From positions 1 to 64,000 of the forward strand of contig JADGDV010000024.1 of assembly GCA_016744695.1 (NCBI GenBank): a stretch of DNA of 64,000 nucleotides. The letters are read 5' to 3'. Positions 1 through 8,353 of the stretch are shown here, one piece after another. The DNA comes from Hahellaceae bacterium. GTDB lineage: Bacteria > Pseudomonadota > Gammaproteobacteria > Pseudomonadales > Oleiphilaceae. The notes below the pieces were generated by a model. The model did not search any database. It saw nothing but the letters and a program-made list of their open reading frames with translations, and was not told where the DNA came from. The position numbers and the translations under genes are program-made. Within the stretch, counting starts at the first letter, position 1. Each line of letters opens with the position of its first letter.

Positions 1-699
1 GATCCAGCAGTAAGAAAAACGCTAAAGGGGATTGGTAGAACCCATGGAAAGCCCAAAAAGAAGGCACAAGCATTACGCCTGCAAGATATGGTCACTATGC
101 TTACCCACTTAAACCAACAAGCTCCATCAATAAAAAGAACACGCGACAAGGCGCTTCTACTCATTGCTTACTTTGGCGGTTTTCGTCGCAGTGAATTAGT
201 AATGGTTGAAGTAGGGCATCTTAGCTGGGAGTCTGAAGGCCTTATTATCGAGCTGCCAAAATCTAAAACAGATCAAGAAGGGAAGGGTATACAAAGGGCA
301 ATTCCTTATGGAAATAAGACTATCTGCCCTGTTACCTCACTAAAGGAGTGGATTACTGAGTCTGGGATTAATGAAGGGCCTGTATTCCGACCTGTGAACC
401 GCTGGGGACAGATACAACCCAAAGCGATAAGTCCTGGCTCCATAAATGATTTGTTAAAAACAATAGGTAAAGAATGTGGCTTTGATTTTGTTCCGGACCT
501 AAGCAGCCATAGCTTTCGTCGAGGATTAGCCACTAGCTCTGCCCGTGAAGATGTCGATTTTGAAACTATTAAAAAGCAAGGCGGCTGGAAAAGTGATGCA
601 ACTGTTTGGGGCTATATTGATGAAGGACGATTATTCACTAACAATGTCGCGCATCCGTTGATAAACAAAATAACGGAGCTTATTAAAGCCAATAAATAG
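1..699 (+). CDS. Tyrosine recombinase (integrase), 5' end outside window
   Basis: The reading frame is open from base 1, so the gene starts upstream. The first in-window residues (DPAVRKTLKGIGRTHGKPK) match the middle of the complete integrase at 53023-54030. An ATG at 88 is internal, not the start. Catalytic-domain motifs are visible: the first arginine in GGFRRSEL, HSFRRGL (HxxR) and a C-terminal GGWKSDATVWGYI carrying the likely nucleophile tyrosine. The protein should cut and rejoin DNA at an attachment site. It ends one base before a convergent SPOR pseudogene. Family assignment is secure. Which element it moves cannot be told from this window. Confidence 0.9.
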   Translation, partial: DPAVRKTLKGIGRTHGKPKKKAQALRLQDMVTMLTHLNQQAPSIKRTRDKALLLIAYFGGFRRSELVMVEVGHLSWESEGLIIELPKSKTDQEGKGIQRAIPYGNKTICPVTSLKEWITESGINEGPVFRPVNRWGQIQPKAISPGSINDLLKTIGKECGFDFVPDLSSHSFRRGLATSSAREDVDFETIKKQGGWKSDATVWGYIDEGRLFTNNVAHPLINKITELIKANK

Positions 700-1146
700 T
701 CACTTATGCAACACCGTATATACACTTAAAACCCCCACCGAAGCTAGTCTATTCTCAACAGAGCTAACCAACCGCTTACCATGCAAAGGCCCAATACGAA
801 CCTGAAATAACTTTTTAAAATCACTATTGGTGTAGGGAATAATCTCAACATCAAAACCATGCTTAGTTAAACGTTTAATATGTAGTTTTGCAGACTAAAC
901 TTTTTGAGAAGACAGCATTTCATAAAAAGTTTTATCCTTTGATCGTAGGCTTATATCTGCGGATGTTTTTTTCGTAATCTCAGTGCTAGATGTTTTGTAA
1001 TTATCATCTAAAAAGAAACTATTTATCATAAAAATAAGTATAAACAAGCATGAGGCAGTAATAGAACGAATAATAAAGGGGTGATGGTTCTTTTTGATGA
1101 CCATTTCTAATATACCTAGTCTCTTTATTTTATTGTTGTAGCACAT
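700..1146 (-). pseudogene. Broken SPOR-domain (FtsN/DedD-like) protein
   Basis: Read on the minus strand from 1146, an 83-codon frame encodes a short basic N-terminus, one membrane segment (about residues 28-46) and the phrase FYEMLSSQKV, which resembles the segment before the periplasmic linker of FtsN-like proteins. It stops at an in-frame TAG (895-897). The same frame reopens at once for about 64 codons and reads as the C-terminal part of a SPOR domain (KHGFDVEIIPY, then FQVRIGPLHGKRL), ending at a TGA at 700-702. The linker and the first SPOR strand and helix are missing. I infer an internal deletion plus an amber stop. SPOR domains bind denuded septal peptidoglycan in the family. This copy should not make a working protein. 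Confidence 0.7.
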
Positions 1147-1267
1147 AAAACCAGCACAATTCTTTCATTAAAGTTTAGATCTTACCATTACTAGCTCAAT
1201 GACTCTTTTATCGGGTTTTAATATTCGAAAATGCTTATGATAAGTTTTGGCTTGTTTTTTTGGCATT

Positions 1268-1297
1268 CAAAAATACCCCCAAAACATGGTATAAAGC
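1268..1297 (+). promoter_or_regulatory. Promoter-like motif upstream of kinase 1
   Basis: An A-rich stretch and a C5 tract are followed by acatggtataaag, which reads as an extended -10 (TG-n-TATAAA). The same layout occurs upstream of the ompA-like gene and kinases 4 and 5, and more weakly kinase 6. It lies about 50 bases before the ATG of kinase 1. Shared position and sequence suggest a common promoter; this is inference. Confidence 0.5.
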
Positions 1298-1344
1298 ATC
1301 ACAAGAATAAAGCGCAATAAATAACCAATTAATAAGCGATAAAA

Positions 1345-3930
1345 ATGAACTCCATTGGAAAGTACAAAATAATTAGTGAGCTGGGTTCAGGCGGTTTTGG
1401 TGCCGTCTATTTAGCAGAAGACCCTAACTTGGGCGAAAAGGTCGCGATTAAAGTCTTTCGCATTAAAGACCAGAACCTAGCTAAAGAAATTACTTCAGCG
1501 ACTGGGGAAGGAGATGCAGGTGAAATTCTCCGCCAACGTTTTTTAGATGAAGCCCGTATTCTAAGAAGGCTATCATCAAGCCCACATATAGTCAGCATGC
1601 ACGACTTTGACACACTGGAAGATGGCACCCCCTATTACGTAATGCCCTATATCGCCCAGTCACTGGTTAACGAAGTAGGGCGTGATGTATTCACTCAAGG
1701 CAAGTTACAAGAAATTGAACCTGAACTCCACCCACGCGCCTTGCCACTCAATAAGGCCATTGATTATTTAACTCAAACCCTAAAAGGGCTAAAGGTCGTT
1801 CATCAGGCAGGCTTAGTACACCGAGATATCAAACCCGCTAATTTACTATTAGATAGACAAGGCAGCTTGGTAACGGTTGTGTTGTGTGATTTTGGTATCG
1901 CTAAGATGCCAGAAGGCGAGCACAGTAAAACCGGTGTAGGCATGGGCAGCCCCAACTACATAAGCCCAGAACAGCGTGAAAGTGCTAAGCACGTTGATGC
2001 CCGTAGTGATGTGTTTAGCGTAGGGGTGTTGGCCTACCGAATGCTAACAGGCACAGTGCCTATAGTGGCAGGTTCACAGTCTCCGAAAAATTTTGTACCC
2101 GCTATTGATGATAAACTGAACCAGTTAATACTAGATGCAATTGATTTTGAACCAGCCAAAAGACCCGCCGATGCCAACGCGTTTTTAACACGATTACAAC
2201 AAATAGAAAAGCCATTCTCGGAAGAAAGCGAAGAAACAGGCACTTGGATTGAAGCGGGTAACGCGGGTTTAAAGGATGAATTAAAACCCCTAAGAGATAA
2301 AATTGCCGATTTGCTCAAGGAGCATGGAGAAGTCTCGGCGCAAGAAAAAGCAAAACTCGCCATATTAGCTGAAATGGCCGACCTCAACACTGGCCAGTTA
2401 GATGCACTTATCGAAGAAACCTACCAAAGCATAGAGCAAGACGTAAAGCCAAAACGAAAGTTTTTAGAGGTGTTAGATAACAAGCTTGCTGCAACAGGAT
2501 CATTAAACCAATCTGACCATGAAGCACTAAGCTCAGCGGCTTCATCAGTAGGTTGGGACGAAGACACCTTAAACACGATAATCGAAAGACGTACCCCCAC
2601 CTCAAGCAACAAAAACAAGGGCAAAACGAGCCAGCAAAAGCCCAAAAAAACTCAACATCAAAGCCAGCCTAACAAACACAAGAACCCAATAGCATGGGGT
2701 ATAGGTTTATTACTGGTTTGTACATTAGCATATAGCGCATGGTGGTATAACAATTTACAGGAAGAGCAAACAGACAAGGTACAACAACAAATCAATGAAG
2801 AGCAGCAAATTAATAAAGAGCAACAAATTAGTCTAGCCGAAGAAACGAAAACCCAAGAAGACGCGGCCTTAGCCAAACGTGAAGCAGCCAAGTTAGCAGC
2901 TGAAGTAAAAGCTAAAAGAGCGGCTGAAATAGACGCAACTAAAGCAGAAGCAGTTAAAGTAGAAACAGAAAAACGTCGTAAGGCAGAAGCGGTTATTGTG
3001 TTAGTTAAAGCGACACAAGTAGAACTCAACAGAATAGGGTATACCGTAGGTAGAGCAGATGGATCAGTCGGTAATAAAACACGTAATGCCATCAAGCACT
3101 ATCAAAAGGGTAATAACCTAAGTCCCACAGGTGAAACCAGTGCTAGTTTACTTGTGCACTTGAAGCAATCCACGAAAAAACCAGGTCTATCAGTAGGAGA
3201 AACCTTTAAAGACTGTACTAACTGCCCAGAGATGGTCGTAATTCCCGCAGGCAACTTTCAAATGGGCTCTACCCAATCAGGTGATGAAGAACCGGTTCAT
3301 CGAGTAACCATAGCCAAATCGTTTGCCATGGGTAAATATGAAGTCACATGGAATGACTATCAACATTGTATTGATGCCGGTGTTTGTAAAAGTGGTGGCG
3401 ATCAAGGATATGGTAAAGGCAACCGTCCAGTTATAAATGTCAGTTGGGACGATGCCCAAAACTATACAAAATGGTTAAGCAAACAAACGGGCAAGCAGTA
3501 TCGACTCCCAAGTGAGGCAGAGTGGGAGTATGCAGCGAGAGCCGGAAGTACTACCCAGTATAGTTGGGGCGACAGTGTAGATTGTAATAAAGCCCAATAT
3601 GACGGTGGAGAAGATAGTGATTGTAATTATGAAAAGCCAGACGGGAGCTACCGTGGAACCGCCAGAGTAGGTTCCTATAGTGCGAACGCCTTTGGCTTGT
3701 ATGATATGCATGGAAACGTGTGGGAGTGGGTACAGGACTGTTATGTGGATAACTACAACAAAGCCCTGAAGGATGGGCGAGCCTATGAGGGTGGCGAATG
3801 TGATTATCGTGTTCTGCGCGGCGGCTCCTGGGACGGTATACCAGAGTACCTCCGCTCTGCCTATCGCATTAGCTATGGCGCAGCAAACCGCGATGGCAGT
3901 ATCGGCTTTCGGTTGGCTCAGGACCTCTGA
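1345..3930 (+). CDS. DGR target 1: membrane Ser/Thr kinase with variable FGE-sulfatase domain
   Basis: 861 aa. The kinase domain is at about 5-290, with glycine loop GSGGFG (14-19), VAIK lysine 36, HRDIKPAN with Asp161, DFG 182-184 and SPE 207-209, so all catalytic residues are present. Residues about 310-425 form two related helical repeats of roughly 45 aa. A single membrane segment lies near 449-468, then an Ala/Glu/Lys coiled coil, a peptidoglycan-binding-1-like domain (about 553-610, NRIGYTVGRADGSVG) and an FGE-sulfatase domain (about 626-861, with IPAGNFQMGS, NRPVINVSW, LPSEAEWEYAARAG). Residues 822-859 are encoded by the variable repeat. Predicted topology is kinase inside, variable lectin-fold domain in the periplasm. 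It lies directly upstream of the ompA-like/subtilase genes. The start gives the MNSIGKYKII N-terminus shared with its paralogs. Confidence 0.93.
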   Translation: MNSIGKYKIISELGSGGFGAVYLAEDPNLGEKVAIKVFRIKDQNLAKEITSATGEGDAGEILRQRFLDEARILRRLSSSPHIVSMHDFDTLEDGTPYYVMPYIAQSLVNEVGRDVFTQGKLQEIEPELHPRALPLNKAIDYLTQTLKGLKVVHQAGLVHRDIKPANLLLDRQGSLVTVVLCDFGIAKMPEGEHSKTGVGMGSPNYISPEQRESAKHVDARSDVFSVGVLAYRMLTGTVPIVAGSQSPKNFVPAIDDKLNQLILDAIDFEPAKRPADANAFLTRLQQIEKPFSEESEETGTWIEAGNAGLKDELKPLRDKIADLLKEHGEVSAQEKAKLAILAEMADLNTGQLDALIEETYQSIEQDVKPKRKFLEVLDNKLAATGSLNQSDHEALSSAASSVGWDEDTLNTIIERRTPTSSNKNKGKTSQQKPKKTQHQSQPNKHKNPIAWGIGLLLVCTLAYSAWWYNNLQEEQTDKVQQQINEEQQINKEQQISLAEETKTQEDAALAKREAAKLAAEVKAKRAAEIDATKAEAVKVETEKRRKAEAVIVLVKATQVELNRIGYTVGRADGSVGNKTRNAIKHYQKGNNLSPTGETSASLLVHLKQSTKKPGLSVGETFKDCTNCPEMVVIPAGNFQMGSTQSGDEEPVHRVTIAKSFAMGKYEVTWNDYQHCIDAGVCKSGGDQGYGKGNRPVINVSWDDAQNYTKWLSKQTGKQYRLPSEAEWEYAARAGSTTQYSWGDSVDCNKAQYDGGEDSDCNYEKPDGSYRGTARVGSYSANAFGLYDMHGNVWEWVQDCYVDNYNKALKDGRAYEGGECDYRVLRGGSWDGIPEYLRSAYRISYGAANRDGSIGFRLAQDL
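3808..3921 (+). repeat. DGR variable repeat VR1
   Basis: A 114-bp match to the template repeat at 25632-25745. I count 13 differences, all at positions where the template has A (for example aac to gac, aat to ggt, aat to tat). Bases that are not A in the template are all unchanged. It encodes residues 822-859 of kinase 1 and looks recently diversified. Confidence 0.95.
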
Positions 3931-3946
3931 CGCCTAAGCGTTAGAG
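3925..3946 (+). other. Post-VR hairpin 1
   Basis: ctctgacgc - ctaa - gcgttagag forms a 9-bp stem (one G.T) with a 4-nt loop, starting 3 bases after the VR and containing the TGA stop. Known DGRs (Bordetella phage BPP-1) need a short hairpin with a 4-nt loop just after the VR for efficient retrohoming. Paired changes in other copies support it. Confidence 0.75.
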
Positions 3947-4050
3947 TAACCCTTTTTCCTTTTCGCTTTTACCCTTTGCATAAAACGCCCAAAGCGTTTT
4001 AGGGGGATCCAAGGGGGTCTCCCCCTTGGGAATTTCAGCGCGAAGCGCGA
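3947..4050 (+). repeat. Shared 3' module after kinase 1
   Basis: A roughly 100-bp sequence repeated after kinases 1, 4, 5 and 6, with a remnant after kinase 2. It holds three further inverted repeats: aaaacgc/gcgtttt (3982-4000), ccaaggggg/cccccttgg with loop tct (4009-4029), and gcgc-gaa-gcgc (4038-4048) followed by T-rich sequence, which may act as a terminator. Its conservation between paralogs reflects duplication. A role in retrohoming is possible but unproven. Confidence 0.65.
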
Positions 4051-4070
4051 TCAAATTTTTTGATATTTTG

Positions 4071-4100
4071 AAAAAAACATCCCAAATCATGCTATAAAAC
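4071..4100 (+). promoter_or_regulatory. Promoter-like motif upstream of the ompA-like gene
   Basis: A-rich, then catcccaaatcatgctataaaac, an extended -10 (TG-C-TATAAA) matching the motif before kinases 1, 4 and 5. It lies about 30 bases before the GTG start at 4131. Confidence 0.5.
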
Positions 4101-4130
4101 ACACAGTCAAAACAAAAAAGAGCCCAAAAA

Positions 4131-4670
4131 GTGAAAACAACACTTACTCAATTACTAAGCATTCAATTACTCATAGCTCTTGTAATTACACCTGCAATAG
4201 CCCAAAACAACAACTACACCCCACTCAACGACATCCTATCCACCCTAAACCCATTAGAAATAGTTGAAAATATCGACGGCATAAAGCGCTCAATAGATCT
4301 AAAAATACAGTTTGAAAAAGGCAGTGCTAAGCTATTACCCGCCGGAAAACGCCAATTAGAAATATTGGGCAAAGCAATGAGCCAAGAACGTTTACTGGCG
4401 TTTAACTTTCAGGTGATCGGTCATACCGATGCGTCTGGTGATGCCGCCTATAACCAAACATTATCAGAGCTAAGAGCTGAATCGGCCGTTAATTTTTTAA
4501 CCCAAGTTACCAATGTAGATAAGCAACGCTTGCTAGCCGTAGGCAAAGGTGAAACGCAACTTAAACCCCGCCTAGCTCCTAATAGCCCAGAGCATCGTCG
4601 TGTTGAAATTATTGCCATCCCCATGCAAGAGGTCTCTACTGATCATAAAGAACAAAAAATAAGATGGTAA
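4131..4670 (+). CDS. OmpA-family cell-wall-binding protein
   Basis: 179 aa with a GTG start. The signal peptide is about 1-24 (ends TPAIAQ). The OmpA C-terminal domain lies at about 50-165: IQFEKGSAKLLPAG, then VIGHTDASGDAAYN and LSELRAESAVNFL, the usual peptidoglycan (diaminopimelate)-binding pattern. There is no beta-barrel, so it is a small periplasmic or envelope-anchored protein. The last residues EQKIRW resemble those of the subtilase that follows (EQKMRW) and of a lipoprotein further on (NSIRW). Probably co-transcribed with the subtilase, 34 bases downstream. Domain call is firm; its job here is unknown. Confidence 0.88.
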   Translation: MKTTLTQLLSIQLLIALVITPAIAQNNNYTPLNDILSTLNPLEIVENIDGIKRSIDLKIQFEKGSAKLLPAGKRQLEILGKAMSQERLLAFNFQVIGHTDASGDAAYNQTLSELRAESAVNFLTQVTNVDKQRLLAVGKGETQLKPRLAPNSPEHRRVEIIAIPMQEVSTDHKEQKIRW

Positions 4671-4704
4671 ATTTCATAAAAATAAATCAAAACCACGGTG
4701 CAAT

Positions 4705-6111
4705 ATGTCTGTAAAAATAAAACGAATGGTTAGCTTATTGTTACTCGCTGTACTGGGCACTTCAGCCCAAGCAGATATTATTGGTTCTATGGCTCATTTT
4801 GCTGAAGACAAAAATAGCAGCGAGATGCGCGTACTTGTACACCTAAAAGCCCCTAAGCAAAAAAGAGTTCAGGCTAAAGCGGGGGAAGGTGACTGGCAAA
4901 CACTAGAAAGCTACATTCAATCGGTTCAAAATAAAGCCATCAGCAAACTGGGTTGGCAAAACTTTAATGATGTAGTGCGTTATAAAACGCAAGCTACCTT
5001 GGCTAAAAGCGTCACTAAGCAGCAACTAAAAAAATTGCTCTCCACTGATGAAGTCGCACAAATATATAAAGATGAATTTCGCCCCCTTATGTTAAAAAGC
5101 AGCTTGCAGCAAATAGGTATGAAAAACCTGTCACGTAATGCACCTAAAGGCAATGGTACTACTGTAGCTGTACTAGATTCAGGCATTGACAGTCATCACG
5201 CCTTTCTATCAAGCAAAGTAAAAGGTGAGGCCTGCTTTTCACAGTTGGGCTCTTGCCCTAATAATACAACCCACGCTGAAGGTAAGGGTGCCGGAATGCC
5301 TTGTAAGGGCGAGTGTTCTCATGGCACGCATGTGGCAGGCATTGTTGCGGGTTATTCATCAAATATGGCAGGTGTTGCCGCCTCGGCAGATTTGCTAGCG
5401 GTACAAGTATTCTCCGTTGAAGGTAATAAGGTAGGCAGTTTAGATTCTGATGTACTACAGGGTTTGGAGTGGGTGTATCTCAACCGTAAAAAGTATAATG
5501 TAAAAGCAATCAATATGAGCTTGGGGGGAGGGGCCTTTGCGGGTGATTGCGATTTTCTTGAGCCCTATAAAATAATGATTGAAATGCTTACCCAAGCAAA
5601 CGTCGCTGTGGTTGTAGCATCGGGTAACGAATATAAAGCCAATACCATTGCCGCCCCTTCATGTATATCAAACGCGATTAGTGTTGGGTCACTAGGTAAG
5701 AATAATCAAATTTCACCCTTCTCTAATGCCAATAGCCAGCTAGATATATTAGCCCCAGGTGGAGATATATTATCAGCCATACCAGGTGACCAATTTGAAG
5801 TAATGTCAGGCACCTCTATGGCCGCACCCCATGTAGCAGGTGCCTGGGCTGTATTGGCGTCTATGTACCCCACAGCATCATTGAATGACATTGAAACGGC
5901 CATTAAACAAGGTGCAGATAAATATAGAGACCCTCGTAATAATCTATTATTCCCCGTATTAAGGTTAGACAAAGCAGCAAACTGGCTGGCAAATAACAAC
6001 ACCCAGCCCATTCCTAAACCAACGCCTGTAGTTGAAGACGATGGTCAGTCGCAACGAATTGATGGGATATTGATAGAAAAACCAGATAAAGAACAAAAAA
6101 TGAGGTGGTAA
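4705..6111 (+). CDS. Secreted subtilisin-like serine protease (S8)
   Basis: 468 aa. Signal peptide about 1-23 (TSAQA). An inhibitor-type prodomain follows to about residue 130. The catalytic triad is visible as Asp158 (VLDSGID), His206 (HGTHVAG) and Ser371 (GTSMAAPHVAG), with oxyanion Asn308 (ASGNE). Cysteines at about 177-204 suggest disulfides. A proline-rich linker follows the catalytic domain, then a tail with RIDGILIEKP and a C-terminal MRW. Nearly the same tail (RVDGILIEKE, then IRW) ends the lipoprotein at 7282. The protease should be active in the envelope or outside. Its substrate is unknown; neighbours suggest a role in the kinase-linked envelope system. Confidence 0.93.
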   Translation: MSVKIKRMVSLLLLAVLGTSAQADIIGSMAHFAEDKNSSEMRVLVHLKAPKQKRVQAKAGEGDWQTLESYIQSVQNKAISKLGWQNFNDVVRYKTQATLAKSVTKQQLKKLLSTDEVAQIYKDEFRPLMLKSSLQQIGMKNLSRNAPKGNGTTVAVLDSGIDSHHAFLSSKVKGEACFSQLGSCPNNTTHAEGKGAGMPCKGECSHGTHVAGIVAGYSSNMAGVAASADLLAVQVFSVEGNKVGSLDSDVLQGLEWVYLNRKKYNVKAINMSLGGGAFAGDCDFLEPYKIMIEMLTQANVAVVVASGNEYKANTIAAPSCISNAISVGSLGKNNQISPFSNANSQLDILAPGGDILSAIPGDQFEVMSGTSMAAPHVAGAWAVLASMYPTASLNDIETAIKQGADKYRDPRNNLLFPVLRLDKAANWLANNNTQPIPKPTPVVEDDGQSQRIDGILIEKPDKEQKMRW

Positions 6112-6239
6112 GGTCGCTATTTATGCCTTTTAAATAGCTAAAATGAATTATTTCAATATAATTTGCGTTAATAATAAAAAAAGTGGCCTAAGCCTTTTAT
6201 AGTCGTCGCTGAGAATAAACTTAATGGAGCTCTACTAAA

Positions 6240-7160
6240 ATGAAAACGATCATAAAACAACTTTCTTTCTTCATGGCACTGCTAAGCGTGTGTTCAATCT
6301 TTTTGTCAGCACCCAGTTTTGCAGGAGATCGCCCAAACATTTTAATTATGGGTGAAGACGCCGATGAAGATACCGTACCACGTAATAGCCGAGTGTTTAA
6401 GCGCGTATTAAATGCAGTGTCTAATCAACTGCATGACATGGGCTTTGATGTTTATGACGAAACAGCGATTACTATGGATAACTTCGAACAAGGTAGAGTG
6501 AGAAGAAGTGACCAAGAGCTTATTGATATTGGCCGCAGTGTTCGCCGACCACCTATTGACGTTGTTGTGATGTTTTCTATCTATGCCAGTGTAAAAGATG
6601 TTGGTTACACCTCAAAAGTGAAAACCCGTATCGAAGGTCGTATGTTACAAGTTAACTCAGGAAAGCGTTTAGGCAACTTTGAAGTAAAAACACCTAAAAA
6701 TTGGACTGCGCCTGCAAAATGTAACCGTGAGTGTGTATTAGAAGTGGTAGGTGATTACTCTAAAATATTATCAAATGACCTAGGCGCGGTACTGGGTGAA
6801 AAACTAGCCTATATGGTAGACGGTTCAATAGGTGTGGCAGATGGTTCAGGTAATGGCGGCTTAACCACAGATTATAACCTTATTTTCGATAACTTTAGTT
6901 CAAGTGACATGATGGATATTGAAGAGTATCTGGTTATTTTCTCAGGCTATAAAACGCACCGCCCAACATACAACAGCGCACGTCGCTCTGAGTTGTGGTA
7001 TCAATCGACTATTAAATCAGCCAAGCTAAATCGTAATTTAAACAAAATGATCGAGCAGTTAAATTTAAAATCTCGCATTACCTTTTCAGGAAATACCTTC
7101 ACAGTTGAAAATATAGCCCTTCGCGGTAAGCCAAAGAAAGTAAGCGGTGATGACTGGTAG
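6240..7160 (+). CDS. Periplasmic protein, paralog of the 8354 lipoprotein
   Basis: 306 aa. Signal peptide about 1-28 (SAPSFA). An N-terminal alpha/beta region (about 32-165) starts PNILIMGEDADEDT and contains RVFKRVLNAVSNQL and FDVYDE; the general shape recalls CsgG/FlgO-like periplasmic proteins, but I cannot assign a family. Two cysteines (NRECVLE region) are followed by a C-terminal region (about 210-300) with FDNFSSSDMMDIEEYL and RRSELWYQSTIKSAKLNR. It ends in DDW. It is clearly paralogous to 8354-9289 along its whole length and to 7282-8106 in the N-terminal region. A terminator follows. Function unknown. Confidence 0.8.
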   Translation: MKTIIKQLSFFMALLSVCSIFLSAPSFAGDRPNILIMGEDADEDTVPRNSRVFKRVLNAVSNQLHDMGFDVYDETAITMDNFEQGRVRRSDQELIDIGRSVRRPPIDVVVMFSIYASVKDVGYTSKVKTRIEGRMLQVNSGKRLGNFEVKTPKNWTAPAKCNRECVLEVVGDYSKILSNDLGAVLGEKLAYMVDGSIGVADGSGNGGLTTDYNLIFDNFSSSDMMDIEEYLVIFSGYKTHRPTYNSARRSELWYQSTIKSAKLNRNLNKMIEQLNLKSRITFSGNTFTVENIALRGKPKKVSGDDW

Positions 7161-7209
7161 ATTGTATTTAAAAGCTTTTCTTTAAGGCTAGAGCACTATT
7201 AAACGGGTT

Positions 7210-7241
7210 AAAAAAAAGGTCTGTCAATACAGGCCTTTTTT
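7210..7241 (+). terminator. Rho-independent terminator
   Basis: An A-run and ggtctg, then tcaata, then caggcc and a T-run form a stem closed by A/T runs, typical of a bidirectional intrinsic terminator between the 6240 and 7282 genes. Confidence 0.7.
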
Positions 7242-7281
7242 ACAAACCGTACTAAGAACACAATAAAAAGAGGTACGCAGC

Positions 7282-8106
7282 ATGTACGCATCCATTGCGG
7301 TTTTAATCACCTTTCTCTTTATCACGGGTTGCAGTAGCCAACAAGTGAAGCATTATGAAGAAACCTACCAACAACCGTCTGATATAAACATGGTTGTTAT
7401 CGCAGAAGATCAAAGCCTAGATAACCTTCCGCGTAAATCAAGACAGATGAAACGCGTTGAGTCACGCTTGAGTAATGCCTTAGTCGCTTATGATTATTCT
7501 GTTTACGACCTCATGGCCGTTACTGATGAACAATTTGAACGTCAGCGAGATAACATATCAGATGAAGAGCTAATGGATTATTTTTTAACACAGTCAAAGC
7601 CTAAAATGGATATAGCGGTAATGTACCGTGTGTATTACCGCATTGACCGAAGTAATGACCGATTATCTGTAGGCATTAAAGGGCGTTTACTCAACATAAA
7701 GTCAGGCCAAATGATCGGTGCTACTGATATTCCAGGGGCCTTTTTAAAATTAGCTGATAATTGTCGTGGAGCCTGTATTCAAACAGAAGTTTCAGACAAG
7801 GCCCGAATGCTTGCACCAGAATTTGCAGAAGAAATTAGCTTAAAACTAAGCCGTTTGATAAACCCAGATACAAGAAATACAAAGCCTGTAACCCCCATAA
7901 ATAAAGCAAAGCCTAAACCCACAACCGTTCAAAGTGAACGTGTAGACGGTATTTATGTAGAGCGTAACGAGGCTTCAACACCAGCACCTACACAAACAAG
8001 TAAACCACAGCCTAAGCCAGCACCAAGTACTAGCACCGAAGCAACACGTGTAGATGGCATACTCATTGAAAAAGAAGAATCAAGCAGTAATAGCATACGG
8101 TGGTAA
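7282..8106 (+). CDS. Lipoprotein with duplicated RxDGI tail motif
   Basis: 274 aa. Lipoprotein signal with lipobox ITGC (Cys17), preceded by an AAGAGG ribosome site. The N-terminal region (about 30-165) is a diverged paralog of the 6240 and 8354 proteins (DINMVVIAEDQSLDNLPR, SVYDLMAV, MYRVYYRI). The C-terminal domain of those relatives is replaced by a Pro/Thr/Lys linker carrying two copies of a short motif, ERVDGIYVER and TRVDGILIEK, and a final IRW. The second copy closely matches the subtilase tail. Probably anchored in a membrane facing the periplasm. Function unknown. Confidence 0.8.
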   Translation: MYASIAVLITFLFITGCSSQQVKHYEETYQQPSDINMVVIAEDQSLDNLPRKSRQMKRVESRLSNALVAYDYSVYDLMAVTDEQFERQRDNISDEELMDYFLTQSKPKMDIAVMYRVYYRIDRSNDRLSVGIKGRLLNIKSGQMIGATDIPGAFLKLADNCRGACIQTEVSDKARMLAPEFAEEISLKLSRLINPDTRNTKPVTPINKAKPKPTTVQSERVDGIYVERNEASTPAPTQTSKPQPKPAPSTSTEATRVDGILIEKEESSSNSIRW

Positions 8107-8167
8107 GGTGCCTATTTGACGCTTAAAAAATCAACCTAATCATTTCATAGTGTGAGTTAGAGTAACT

Positions 8168-8300
8168 AGTGCCCATACTGAAGCACCATATTTATATCTT
8201 TTTGTCATCCTCGCGAAGGCGGGGACCCAGTGTTTTAGCGCAGTTACGAATCATGGATTCCCGCCTTCGCGGGAATGACAGTTGTTTCAGGATGGGCACT
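8168..8300. mobile_element. MITE-like element, copy 1
   Basis: A 133-bp unit bounded by inverted ends agtgcccat and atgggcact, flanked by actagt/aattagt-like sequence. It contains two facing blocks of the common gcgaaggcggg repeat. A second 133-bp copy in opposite orientation lies at 30452-30584. No coding capacity; it would need a transposase supplied elsewhere. Confidence 0.7.
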
Positions 8301-8353
8301 AATTAGTAATCACCTTAAATTCAGACACTGAAATGATTAATTGGGAGAATAAA

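Noticed and set aside
2658-3095. Antisense open frames across the kinase coiled-coil regions (also 10713-11021)
   Set aside because: Ala/Ser-rich complements of the Lys/Glu/Ala repeats of the sense proteins; no start signals or domain content.
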